A DNA stretch of 64,000 nt from Lunularia cruciata (taxonomy: Eukaryota; Streptophyta; Marchantiopsida; Lunulariales; Lunulariaceae): NCBI GenBank assembly GCA_948567375.1, contig OX419755.1:78820218-78884217 (forward strand), given 5' to 3'. Shown here piece after piece: positions 34,702 to 46,322 of this stretch. Positions within the stretch are counted from its first letter, which is position 1. Every line of letters starts with the position of its first letter. The notes under the pieces were generated by a model. The model saw only the letters and a program-made list of their open reading frames with translations, was not told the origin of the DNA and made no database searches. Position numbers and translations under genes: made by a program.

Positions 34702-35713
34702 ATGGATCCAGAGTTGCAAGAGCTGGTGCAAGGAATGCAAGGGATGCTGAATGAATTTCAAGAGATTAAGATGACCATGGAGACATTACAAAGTCAAATG
34801 CAGATCCTCAAGAACGATCAAGCCATGCAAGGAGAAGAGCCGTCTCAAAACCCAGTACCTATGACTGAAGTACTTGGAGAGGCACCCGAGCCTACGAACC
34901 CTATCAACGATGAAGCCACATTGCTACTCCGGATGAAGAAGACCTGCAACATTGAGCCTTACAAGTGGCAGCATACAATGGGAGTAGTGGAAAATTGGAT
35001 CTCGAGAATGAATCGATATTTTTGATTGTTCTCAACAGAGATCACAGAGCATGCTGCAGGCGTGTTTGCATGTGGGTACTTGACCAATAAAGCGCTCACA
35101 TGGTATGATGTTTGGGAATGATCCATGTTGGCTGAGAGAAGGGAGGTCACATGGACAGCAATGCAAGAAGGATTACTTAAGAATTTCCAATTGGTGGATT
35201 CTGTGTAGATGGCTCAAACCCGACTATGGGGATTGAGACAGAAGAATAGCATACAAGAGTATATAGAGGCATTTCTGGATCTACAAGTCGCAATTACCGA
35301 CATGAGTCCAATAGAGGCTCTCGAAAATTTCAAACAAGGGTTGAAAGAGCGGATTTGCCAAGAAGTCATGGTGCAAAACCCTCGCATGGTATTTGAAGCC
35401 ATTGCTTGTGCGTAGAGAATAGTAGTAGCATTAGGTGGAGGTGAAAGAATAGTTCCACCTCAATATTATCGGGCAGAAATGCCACACATGGGTGGACCTG
35501 TACCAATGGAATTAGGAAACCTTCGATTCCGGGATCGAGGAGCACGACCGTTTCAAGGGGAGCGGGGACGAGTAGAAGAACGAAGAGATGGAATCCCACA
35601 AGGAGAAGGGACTCGAGGAGAACAACGCCGTTGTTACAATTGTGGCCGTATTGGGCATATATCTACCAATTGTTGCACTCGTTTCCCTAGAGGCCCTCGG
35701 CCTTTGTACAGGT
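34702..35713 (+). pseudogene. Gag of chromovirus C (broken)
   Basis: The start is ATG 34702 (MDPELQELVQGMQGML), leading into a predicted coiled coil (about residues 5-45). The retrotransposon Gag domain follows (YKWQHTMGVVENWISRMNRYF, later LRQKNSIQEYIEAFLDLQVA). The CCHC knuckle CYNCGRIGHISTNC is at about 35636-35677. Stops at about 35023, 35205 and 35413 break the frame. Open frames between the primer-binding site and 34702 (34239-34670) hold two diverged copies of one sequence (QREQMRVSLVYHFGAEFMDRVV and a relative) with no known domain. Confidence 0.8.
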
Positions 35714-35780
35714 GATCTTTGAACAACATGGAGAGGCACATTGAAGAGGAGGAGGTGGAAACCACTTCGGAAAACAAAGA

Positions 35781-36170
35781 TTGCCAGTAAATGTATCTCG
35801 CGGCCTTACTGGCTCAATAAGGAAGCAAAGAAGCAAGGGAAGGAAGAAGAATAATGCGCAAAGATCCCAAAAGGCAACCTCACAATTGATTGTCGTGAAT
35901 GGAATCCTAGAAGGTAATCAAGTGAGAGTATTAATAGATCCAGGAGCAACAGATAATTTCTTGTCTCACTTTGTTGCAATAAGATTGGGAATGGATCTAG
36001 AGAGAGATGGAAGTGAAGAAGTAGAGTTACCAAATGGGCAAATAGAGAGGATTGAATCATTACCTAGACAAGTAACCTTCTCTATAGGAGAATATCAGGA
36101 AGCAATTGAGTGGCAAGTGATACAGTTAGCCCGTTATGATGCTATTTTAGGCATGCCATGGATGGAGTAG
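35781..36170 (+). pseudogene. Aspartic protease of chromovirus C
   Basis: The retropepsin core reads VRVLIDPGATDNFLSHFVA, with Pro in place of the usual Ser of DSGAT, and ends with YDAILGMPWME. A TAG follows the domain at 36168, and further stops near 36256 and 36338 separate it from RT. Confidence 0.85.
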
Positions 36171-36371
36171 AACAACCCAATGGTGGATTGGAGGAAGAAA
36201 GTAGTGAGAACCCACCAATGGTCAATCATTGGGGTTAAAGAAAAATCACACAAGTAGAAACTACCTCTATATGTCGTAGGGACGACAACTGTCTGTAAGA
36301 CCAATAGATGTTTTATGGGTCTAATAAGAGAAGTCTAGAGTGCACAACTCGCTAGACAAATTCTTGAGAAA

Positions 36372-37741
36372 TTGAAGGATGTGGTGGATGAGTTTCAAGA
36401 TGTCTTTCCTGATGATCTACCCTTAGGATTACCACCTAAAAGGCAAGTAGATCACAAAATAGAGACACTCCCGAGGAAGACACCTCCTTGTAAGGCCCCA
36501 TATCGCCTATCACCTCATGAGTTGGAGGAGTGTAAGACTCAAATTGAGGAGATGCTACAAAAAGGGTTCATCCACCCTAGCGTATCACCATATGGGGCTC
36601 TTGTCTTGTTTGTGAAGAAGAAAGATGGTACAATGCGAATGTGCATTGACTATTGGGGTCTCAATCAACAAACAGTGAAGAACAAATACCCCTTACCTCG
36701 CATGGATGACCTGTTTGATCAACTCCATGGAGCGAGATACTTCACCAAACTGGACTTGCGGAGCGGTTATAATCAAATCCAAATAGCAGAGGAGGATGTG
36801 TACAAAACTACCTTTCGAACCAAGTATGGCTACTTTGAGTATCTTGTGATGCCTTTTGGCCTCACCAATGTGCCTGCCACTTTCATGAGCCTAATGAATG
36901 ACATATTTTGTCCATACTTGGATAAGTCTGTTATCATCTTCTTGGATGATATCTTAGTACATAGTAGCACGATGATAGAACACAAACAACATCTACGAGA
37001 GGTCCTCCAGATTCTAAGACAGAATCAGTTGTACACCAAAATCTCAAAGTGTGAATTTGGCAAGTCTGAAGTAGACTACTTAGGGCATAGAGTAAGTGCA
37101 GAGGGCATTCAAGTATTGACAGATAAAATAGAGGTCATTCAAAAATGGAGTGCCCCAAAAGATCAGACTCAACTTAAGAGCTTCTTGGGGTTGACGGGAT
37201 TCTATCGTAGATTTGTCAAGGACTTCTCCCAAGTTGCACAGCCTTTAATGGCACTACTTGGCAAGGGGAAGAAGTGGACATGGGGAACCGCACAAGAGTT
37301 GGCCTTTCAAGAATTGAAGGTCACCTTGCTACATGCACCAATCTTGAAGTGGTATGACCCAAAACGTCCAATCAAGTTGGCTATAGATGCATCAAGCGTA
37401 CCAATAAGAGCAGTCCTACAACAAGAGTGGCATGACGGATGGCATCCAATTGCATATTTCTCTCGAAAGTTGTTATCGGCAGAGCGCAACTACCACACCA
37501 CAGAACGAGAAGAGCTGGCCTTCGTTCTAGCAACTAAGCATTGGAAGCACTACCTGGGCAAGAAGGCATTTGTAGTAGAGACAGACCACAAACCTCTAGT
37601 CTACCTTGAGATGTAGAAGGATCTATCTCGTCACCAAATTTGGTGGGTAGAGTGGCGAAAACGCTTCAACATGACAATCACCTACGTGGAAGGTAAGAAA
37701 CAATTGGTAGATGCATTCACCCGTATGCCAATGGCCAACAA
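36372..37741 (+). pseudogene. Reverse transcriptase and RNase H of chromovirus C
   Basis: The 36372-37616 frame is uninterrupted. RT contains [34 protein letters not shown], the catalytic FLDDILVHS (about 36939-36965) and [11 protein letters not shown]. RNase H contains [31 protein letters not shown] and [16 protein letters not shown] at 37614 (after YLEM) precedes the end of RNase H. The motifs are typical of chromoviruses. Confidence 0.9.
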
Positions 37742-37871
37742 CTTGGTGGCAGAGGTTAAGATTAACCCTGAATTCTGGCAAGAGATTCTAGCTGCTACAA
37801 AAACTGATCCACAGATTGTAGAAGCGCAATCGTCCAAAGGTGTCTTCATCACCCAAGGACTCACCTTTTAG

Positions 37872-39215
37872 GATGGAAAATTATGGATCCCAAATGTCTG
37901 AGACTTACGCACCACCATTCTAGCGGAATGTCATGATTCGGCCATTGCAACTCATGTCGGAGTAGACAAGACCTTGGATGCAGTCAAGCGCCATTACTAT
38001 TGGCCCAAGATGAGCAATGACATGATGGACTATTTGCGTAGCTGCCTACTTTGTCAACAGAACAAAGCTTCTAATCAAGCTCCTATAGGGCTCCTTCAAC
38101 CTCTCTCCACTCCTACCCAATGTTGGGAACAAGTGAGTATGGATCTTGTTTGTGAATTACCCAAGACCACCTCAGGGTTTGACTCCATTGTGGTCTTTGT
38201 GGACCGGCTCAGCAAAATGATTCATGTACGCCCTACCACCAAGGAGGTGACCGCTCCACAACTAGCTCAACTATACTTAGATGCCGTCTTTGCTCACCAT
38301 GGCTTGTCTAGAGTACTCATCACCGATAGAGGCACCCAATTCACCAATTTGTTTTGGCAAACACTCTTTGGTTTCTTCAAAACCAAGTTGGCCATGTCTA
38401 CAACTTACCACCCACAAACAGATGGCCAAACAGAGCAGGCTAATCGCACGATTGAAGACATGTTACGCGGTTTCACCTTAGAAGAGCAAGAGAGGTGGGA
38501 CACCCTACTACCGTTGGTGGAATTTGCTTACAACAATTCAGTGAATGCCTCCACCCAGGTCACTCCATTATTCCTCATGTATGGTGAGCATCCCTTCACA
38601 CCTTCTAGCTTAATGAAGATTCATCCAGTGACTACCAAGGTTGATGCAGTCAACACATTTGTTTCTAGAATCCAACAAGGTGTGGAGAGCGCTAAGAACA
38701 AGTTACAGATTGCACAAAATCAACAAAAGCAGTATGCTGATGCACACCGTAGGCACATGGAGTTCAATGTTGGGGATCAAGTGTGGCTATCGACAACCAA
38801 CCTCACATTAGTTGGATCTCGTAAGCTCAGACCTCATTTTATTGGGCTTTTCTCGATTCTTCGTCGCATCGACAATGTGGCCTATCACCTTGAGCTACCA
38901 CCACACATGAAGATCCATCCAGTGTTCCATGTCTCCTTGCGACGCAGATATGCTCCCCAATCAGGCCAAGGTCCTTCCACACAGGACATTCGACCTTGTC
39001 TGACACTCATTGATGGCATAGAGGAATATGAAGTGGAGCGGATTCTCCAAAAACGCATGCGTGGTACTCGCCATCTATGGGTGGAATATCTAGTACAATG
39101 GAAAGGTTACCCCCTCTATGAAGCAACCTGGGAACCTGCTGCCAATTTGGCACATGCACCGGTGTTGGTGCAAGCATTTGAGCAACAATTGCGCAACGAG
39201 GACGTTGCGTCTTAA
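37872..39215 (+). pseudogene. Integrase with C-terminal chromodomain, chromovirus C
   Basis: The zinc region has ECHDSAIATHVG and CLLCQQNK. The DDE core has the Asp of VSMDLVCELP, the Asp of LITDRGTQF and the Glu of GQTEQANRTIEDM. A C-terminal domain with VWLSTTNL is followed by a chromodomain (about 39029-39180: YEVERILQKRM, VEYLVQWKGYP, EATWEPAANL). Chromodomains bind methylated histone tails and direct integration to heterochromatin. The 37974-39215 frame is open; a TAG (37869) and TGA (37901) lie just upstream. Confidence 0.92.
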
Positions 39216-39970
39216 AAGGAGGGAGGTCTATAATACCAAGGGTTAGCCAGATGATCTAGATGTGAAATTTGGTTTGGTAACTTCTAGAATGATGTTATAC
39301 ATGATGGTCAGATCAGATAGAAGTATCACCAAAAGAGTACTTCTACTAATAGGGTAGAAACCGAAATAGACTTGAGAACCTTAGAACCAATAGCTAGACA
39401 TATGATTTAAAGGTGAGAATTGGTTTGGTAACATCTAGAAGAATGCTACACATGATGGACTAAATAGACCAGAAAGAGGTATCACCAAAAGGGGACTTCT
39501 ACTAATAGAGTAGGAACCAAAATATGCCTGAAATCTTTGAAGGCAATTTTGGAGGCCTAAACGGATGAATTAGGCCTTGAAAATGTGCAAACCCCCCCCC
39601 TCTCCCCCCCGCACAATAGGCGAAAGGCTGGCCTCACATCTCCCTGCTTTGTCTCGTCGAGAGCTTTCCTTTGGTACCTTATGTGATTCTGAGATTCCTA
39701 CAAGAAGATTCCCTAAAAGATTCCCTCCGGTCAAAGCTTGTTTGACCAACCAGATAGGACCTAGACCAGACAGGTCACCCATCCAAGTAAGTAATCCAAG
39801 GGTGGAGCTTGATGACATGTCACCTATTTGTGTCCCTAATCCTATGGTGGAGCTTCCTTGGAGTAGATCCTCTTTGTCTATATAATAAAGAGAAGGTGCT
39901 CCCTTGGGGCATCGAATGTTTGAGTGTACAATTTGTGTTTTCTCTCTTCTCTTGTCCTTGGAGTATTACA
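39214..39970 (+). repeat. Polypurine tract and 3' LTR of chromovirus C
   Basis: The purine run aaaaggagggagg (39214-39226) primes plus-strand synthesis. The LTR (39229-39970) begins TATAATAC, a one-base change from the 5' copy, and ends GTATTACA. The C-tract is interrupted here (about 39591-39610). The right target duplication ATGTA follows at 39971-39975. Confidence 0.92.
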
Positions 39971-39975
39971 ATGTA

Positions 39976-40604
39976 TGACTTATGTGTGAGTTGTGCTTCT
40001 ATAGTGTATGATGTTGACAGCGATGTATGTTGTATAGCGATGTATATACGCATGACAACTGTCACGCCATTGGTAGTGTCGCATCTAGATTGCTCGGACA
40101 ATGGAGTTCCAATGATAGTAGTTAGAGTTATTTCAGCAGTATCTCAGAGACTACTTTCCGACGGTCAGATTTTGTGTTCTGGGTACTAACTTCACGGTGG
40201 GGCCCATCGTCACTTTGCACCATTTGTACCGTCGATGTGCCATCAGCGGGACCGTTAGGGTTTCATAGTTAGCTCAAGTCCAGGGGGTATAGTTTCGAAG
40301 TGAGCTCCAGAGAGCTCACTTCTCTAATGTTGAACCTTCGAGTTCTTGGCTATGGTGGACAAAGGCCGGCGAGCGGCACCTGGATTCTCTATGCTTGAGT
40401 GGGTGTGGCTTGACTGTAATCAGTGCCCAATTGTTGGCAGTTTATAGAGTGACAGATCAAGTACTGATCTGAGTTGAGAGTGGTAAGCAATCTGATTATT
40501 GTGGCACTTTAGAGTCTATGTATGACTTATGTGTGAGTTGTGCTTCTATAGTGTATGATGTTGACAGCAATGTATGTTGTGTAAAGATGTATATACGCAC
40601 GACA
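39976..40604 (+). repeat. Element A: end of internal region and 3' LTR
   Basis: Positions 39976-40059 continue the segment split by C. The 3' LTR begins TGTCACGCCATTGG at 40060, matches the 5' LTR to about 40498, and then continues into a second copy of the same segment (ttgtggcactttagagtcta, 40499-40604). D has the same arrangement and its LTR extends further, to an inverted terminus (CATTACAAATGGCGTGACA). A appears to lack that last stretch and ends near cgcacgaca. Confidence 0.75.
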
Positions 40605-42054
40605 TATGACCAACCATGAAGTGCTTTGCAATAAAAGTAGCACAAATTTTTTCTTGCTCTGCCCATACATACTTCATAAATTTGACTACGCTCGGATAAT
40701 TATCAAACTCAAAGAATACAATGTTATATTTTGCTACAACTATATCATATCAAATATCATTGAATTTCATTGCTCAAAAAAACTCTTGCAACTATCTTAC
40801 GATATGTTTCTATAGCAAGCAAACAAATTTGTACAAATTTGTACAAAGTGCAAAGACATGAGTTGGTGCTTCAATGTTGATGATATAAGAGAGAATGTTG
40901 AAGCTCCATGAGTCATCAAAATAGCACCTTCTTGATCTTATCCTAATAGTTGAGCTGCTTTGATTGCTACATCCAAAGCTTTTGATGCATCAACAACCAT
41001 TCATGTCAAGGTTGTTTTGCCATAACAATCTATGTTGCTAAAAACCATCAAGATCAAGTTGTATGACATTATCTTTAGATTTCCATCCAAAATTGTGATA
41101 TCTCTATATATTTTGGCATATGGTATCAAGCAATGCTTTTGGACATAAATCTCTTCAAATCTCATTGATGCATCATAAACCATATCAAAAATACCACATT
41201 CTGCCAAAATATTGTTGCCCATCATCATGAATGCATTGACCGCATCTAGATTGCTACCAAAAGAACTGCTTCTCTCCTTGGCTCTAACTAGATACATAAG
41301 ATTATCCTCATAATCAATATTTGGCCATCATCACTTCATCATGCGCTAAAACTTCCCATTGGGAACAAAGGTACCTATCTCCATCATGAAATTGAGTTCT
41401 TTAGTTGTTAATTCAACATCATAACACCTTTTTGTGATACCATCAATTGTGCTCTATGAAATATGGTAATTATGTTCCATATAAAGATCAAGAGTTTCTC
41501 CCGGATAACATGCTCCCTATCTTAGAAAAGATATTTGAAATGTGCATTTATTGTTACCCAATTGGCCCAATTCTACAATATAAAAACACTCATTAGAAAA
41601 CATCTTTGCTTCCAAAAAGCCCCAAAGTCCTTGTTTTGTCCATCTTAAAGGTACTCTTGCCAATTACACAACCTTCTTTTTGTACAATTTAACAAATATG
41701 AGGTAATAGACTGACCTCAAAGAGGTCGATGTATTACCTCATAGGCAAAGAGGCAAACCAAAGGCTCACCTGCTTGGTTGCAGCATTACCAACTAAATTA
41801 TTATTTGAATCATCACCAGAACAATTTGAGTAACTAATAATAACCATGCTAGTTTTAGGATTGACCATAAAATTAGATCTTGTGCATGATTGGTAACAAA
41901 ATGTGGAGTGAGATTTGCATCATATTGGGAGACCTACATTGCATTGGTAGCAAAACTAAGGAATGAGATATTCAAGTCATCGGCACTCCAAACTTGAGAG
42001 AATGCAGAGTTCATATAACGGCAGTAAAAGTGTATGGCTATAATCTTTTGAGGA
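40605..42054. other. AT-rich flank right of the nested elements
   Basis: No gene is recognised. Minus-strand peptides such as that at 41001-41297 are open but have no known domain. They may belong to the same old sequence as the frames left of A (14322-15002), in which case A would be inserted into it. Confidence 0.3.
41697..41743. repeat. Short inverted repeat
   Basis: TATGAGGTAATA and its perfect complement TATTACCTCATA are separated by 23 bases that themselves include the complementary GACCT/AGGTC. The stem could be about 17 paired bases. Function unknown. Confidence 0.6.
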
Positions 42055-42769
42055 TAGGAGACCTGAAGAGAAATACCAAAGAAGAAACACACAATTTCAA
42101 ACTCAACCTTTGATGCCTCAAAGGAGCACCTTGAATGCATTATATAGCAAAGGGTGCTCCTCTAAAGAAAGATCCACCCTTGGATCAAATACATGGATTG
42201 GTGACCTATAAGTGAGCTTTGCCCTTCGATTGGTTGCATGCATGGGTGATATGTCTGTTGGTCAAACAATCTCTGATAGGAGTGAATCTTTAAGGAATCT
42301 TCCTATAGGAATCTCCAAATTACGTATGTAAGATATCGTGGGAAAGCTCTCGAGGAGAAAAACTTGGAAAAGGGAAGGCCAACCTCTTTGTCATTGGGAG
42401 CATATGCATGTTTTGTAGGCTTAATTCATCCATTTATGCCTCTAAAATTGGCTTTGAAATTTCTAGGCTATTTTTGAATCCTGCCTTATTAGTAGAAGTC
42501 CTCTTTTGGTGACATTTCTATTTGAACTACCTAGCATATCATGCATAACATCTTTCCAAATATTACAAAGTCAATTTCCGCCTCTAGATAATATGTCTAA
42601 CTTTTGGCATTATAAATTCAAACTAGTTTTAATTCTTGCCTTATAAATAAAAGTAATTTTTTGGTGACACCTCTATCTAATCTACCTAGCACATCATACA
42701 TAACATCCTTCCATACGTTATTAAGCCGATTTTCAACTCTAGATGATATGTCTGACTATTGGTATTACA
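42055..42769 (-). repeat. Degenerate solo LTR of the chromovirus C family
   Basis: Read on the minus strand, it begins TGTAATACCAATAGTC (plus 42754-42769). It follows the C LTR in order: two ~156-bp internal units, the attcatccatttatgcct block, the gaaagctctcgaggag block, the ggtcaaacaa block, and the gatgcctcaaaggagcacct block near 42105. No internal C sequence adjoins either side, so it looks like a solo LTR left by unequal recombination. It is much more diverged than the two LTRs of C. Confidence 0.75.
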
Positions 42770-45700
42770 ATGATCACCCGAGCAAAATATTCTATCCTTG
42801 TTTAGTTCAATTCTCACTAATGAACACATGTTGTATGTGACTCCCTCCTTCTAGACTGCTTGATGACAAAGACACCACCGGACAAGGACAAAACCTAGCA
42901 ACAATAAAAATGATTTTAGCCTTCTTTGCGTACAAATGCCATACAAATGGGAGTTATCGAGCAATGGGAGTCTCCACGTAAGCTCCGCTCATATGCACTG
43001 CATGCAACCAAGCCTCATAGTAAGTACTATACCGCGGTAGCTGAACTGTGGATGGACCTCAAATCTACAATATAGGAGTACCATAGTTGATCTCTACTGT
43101 ACATGCAATTCAAGTAACGAGGTTGGACTAGGTTTGCATTTCTGTTTTCCAATTGCACATGCTTCCTTTGTTGGTAGCTACGGTTAGTCATTTAAACGCA
43201 ACAGCTCTACACTTGAGGACATCACCAGAGTATTCACGTTATTTGCTTTGCTTTGCATAATTTTGCTGATAATATTCTTTCCCGGGACTTTTTCTTTATT
43301 CCATGTATTTTAAAGCAAAACTTGCGAGGTCGTCACATGCTACATGTTTTATTTTATTTTTAGACATTTTTCCACGGGACCTTGAATTCGATGACCACGT
43401 TACTTTATTTTAATTCATATGATCTTCATTTTTCTACGAAGAGGGGTCAATCATGGTAGGCCATAAACAAGATAAGGATTCTCCCCGCTTTTTAGCTACA
43501 GCAATCAGTTCTCTGTATATCCATAGACCTTGGACTTTTCCTCCAAAAAGACAGCTCCAAAGAATATATCTTCTGTTCATCAAACTAACGTCTCGTCAAC
43601 AAAACGAGGTCCTCAAGATTAGAGTGATTGTGTACATATACCTATCACCTTTCTTGTTAGATGTTCCTGTATAGTAATTCGTCATACACATATTCAGATG
43701 CAACCGCTTGATCAAGAGCTCTAACTAGTAGATTGATGATAATTCTCTCGGATATTAAAACGTAAAGATGAACGCAACATATGATGCATTAACGAGATAA
43801 AGAATACCCAAAACTGGACATCGAAACCATTTTTACTACTTCCTTTTTAGTGGAATGTACGGCGGGTTCCAGTTCTCCTGAAATATGTGAAGTGTTCCAG
43901 GTAGAAGAAAACTCAATTCACAACAAAAAGATCCACAACTTTGGTTTTACCGTTGCTTGAATAATTTAGTGCCCAAGAATTCAGGTATCAATAGAGTATT
44001 ACGTTGAGAGCAGGTTACAGTAGAGTAACAGGCCATCTGGCAGGCACAGTCGGAAGGCTCCCTTCGAAGCGGCTATTTGTGGGCTCCTGTTGTTCGTTGC
44101 ATGTGTTCATCATGCATGGAATAAGCGATCCTCCAATGTGGGGCCCACTCGAGCTCATTATGGGGCCCACGATTAAATCTCATCTCATGTGCTCGATAGC
44201 TTCAATCTCATTTCGTCTGCATTCGGATTCGATACTACAGTACGCTACTGTATATACTGGAACAGAGTGCCGCATGATTGAGTTTCATCAAATGTTCAGT
44301 ACTTTCCGTGTCATTTCTTTCGCATTTGGATTCCTTGATACAGTCCTCTATTTGAACAGCGTTGCCCGTCACTATGCATCACAAGGTGCTCATGACCATC
44401 CCGTCCATCTTGTTATCCTATCTTCGTCGCGTTTTGAGTTACAAGAGATGTTCGGTGTTAAATTATATTTTACATTTCAGAATGAAATTATGGTGCAGTG
44501 TCCAACTGTTGAGAATTAGAAAGACCAATCCAGGTGAAAATAAATATTCAGAGATGAGATTGTGGCGATTAATTGTGAATATAATAAAATAAAGTTGCAG
44601 TATTCTCTTATTATATACAGCAACTGATCACATATATTCTTTGGTTCTGTATACACTTCGTCTGGGAAGGAGTAACTGGAGAACAAGTAAATCTCGACAT
44701 GCAATTATGTAAGCATGTACAAAAGTATAATTTAACATTGAACTTAGATAAACAGTAATGAGTAACAGTAAGAAAATGATAAGTCTCCCGGAACAGAACA
44801 CCATATTCGAGTTTGTTGCTCGCTTGCTTTGCTGAACATGGGTATACGAGGAAAACACTTAATAGGGTAAGGGATACTTAAAGACGTTATAGTGCGCTAA
44901 AGTACTCAAATACAGTTTATAGACCTTTCAAGGTCAATAAACTGTATTGAGTAGAGTTCATACCGGATGCTGAAAATGCCTGTACGTATTGTACGTCTAC
45001 GAAAGTCTGTACAGGAAAGACACTACTGTAGTAGAAGTCTACGAACTTCGGAGGCAGAAACACTACTGAAAAGTTTGGGAGATCAGAAGCTCGATTGTGT
45101 ACATTACACTACTGGGAACTATTCTCTAATCTGAAGTTAGTGTTGCAACGGACTGCCACAGTCGTTTTGACTGTCCTGCTATATCACGTGAGTGATACAT
45201 AGAATTCGTTTGTTCGATGGGTGAATGTATGGCATTTCATGAAATCCGGTCTTGTTCAGTTGATCTTGCTCACAAGTACGCTATCTTGACTCGTTTTACC
45301 TTCGCGTTGGACGGAGGTATCCGTATGTCCGTTGGGGGGTTTTGGGCAGTCACTGTTCTCATGTAGACTTCTGAGCTTAGATTCAATCCCCGTGAACCAA
45401 GACTACGCTTCATTGCTAATAATGAGCAGAGTCTCATGCTCCCGCTTGGAACTCATATGCATGCAAATGGCACCCACAAATTCTTACCCCTCACTGTCCC
45501 GAAGTACTTTACCGGCATGTTGCCCTCCCAGTTGATCCAATCATCCCAGAACATGCACTTCTTTCCGAATGTGAATCAAACCTAGCCAAAGTTCGACAAT
45601 ATTCACCTTAACCACCCTTCGTCAACCGTAGCATCTACTATAGGGATGCACTTCACGCTCCTACTTCTAGAAGAGGGCACATTTTGATTCACGAGACGTT

Positions 45701-46322
45701 CCCATAATTTGCTTTCGAATTAATCATGGAAAAGTGCGATACTCAAGCTAGTGTCAGCCACATCTAAAAACCAAAAGTCTATAGTAAGGCCACAGGTGGC
45801 ACTTCAATATTTTCAAGAGATCGTAATGGGTCCAGTCAGACTGGACATCTGAAATGAAATACAATAGTATCCGACCGTCTTTACAGACAGACAGAAACAA
45901 CAATAATAATGTACACCTTCGAGAGAACTTGTTCTCTTCGGCCATAACTAGCAGCCATACTTCCTCTTTTGTACATCATCTCATCAATTGCGCCAGCCTT
46001 CAGATCTACAAAGAAAAGGCTCCCCACGAACAGAATGTGACTATTACAATGGTACTAAAAAGTATCTACCTTTTTACAGGAGCCTCCAGTCAAGTCGAGT
46101 ACTGATTCGGCCGAGTTCAATGTCAAGTGGGCTTTGATCAGGGAAATGAATAGCACAAAGCAAGAAAGGATAGGACTTATCTTGTGGAGAAGCGAGTTTC
46201 AGGTATGGAATTGACCATGAGGGACCTAGATCTCGACACAAAAATTAAAATCCTCCGATGAGGGGAAGAAGAAGTTACCCTGACAGTTTTGTAACAAAAC
46301 GTTTTTGGAGACTAACTTATAA
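42770..46322. other. Intergenic DNA and 3' flank of the membralin gene
   Basis: No coding exon is recognised. An open frame at 44004-44519 on the plus strand (171 codons) has no recognisable domain, and part of it arises from short internal duplications (tggggcccac twice; ttcgcatttggattc-like twice). The membralin 3' untranslated region should lie just left of 46323. Confidence 0.35.
44903..44953. repeat. Imperfect inverted repeat
   Basis: TACTCAAATACAGTTTATAGACC (44903-44925) pairs with GGTCAATAAACTGTATTGAGTA (44932-44953), with one mismatch and one bulge, around a 6-base loop. It could fold into a hairpin of about 21 pairs. It may be a transposon remnant or a small-RNA precursor; nothing decides between them. 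Confidence 0.6.

Larger units (their letters stand above)
33354..39970 (+). mobile_element. Ty3/gypsy chromovirus C, complete, nested in A
   Basis: The element is structurally complete: LTRs at 33354-34098 and 39229-39970, an initiator-Met primer-binding site, gag, protease, RT, RNase H, integrase with chromodomain, and a polypurine tract. A 5-bp target duplication ATGTA flanks it (33349-33353 and 39971-39975), and joining the flanks restores A sequence as seen in the intact copy at 40501-40530. Several in-frame stops make it non-autonomous now. Confidence 0.95.
15003..40604 (+). mobile_element. Ty3/gypsy retrotransposon A, interrupted by nested elements B and C
   Basis: Two matching terminal repeats (15003-15452 and 40060-40604) enclose gag, protease, a cytosine methyltransferase-like domain, RT, RNase H, integrase and a PHD-like module, all in plus orientation. 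B interrupts the integrase region (23372-33039) and C interrupts the DNA just before the 3' LTR (33354-39970). Removing B and C leaves an element of about 9 kb that aligns end to end with D (55131-64000, minus), apart from a roughly 620-base gap at the B junction. Many in-frame stops make A non-functional. I cannot confirm a target-site duplication: ACATG precedes the 5' LTR and a similar but not identical ACATA overlaps the 3' end. Confidence 0.88.

Noticed and set aside
39577-40189. Open frames at the right end of element C
   Set aside because: They lie in the 3' LTR of C and the start of A's LTR; noncoding repeat sequence.
44004-44519. 171-codon open frame between the solo LTR and membralin
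   Set aside because: No recognisable domain, internal short duplications, and no sign of splice partners; it may be chance.
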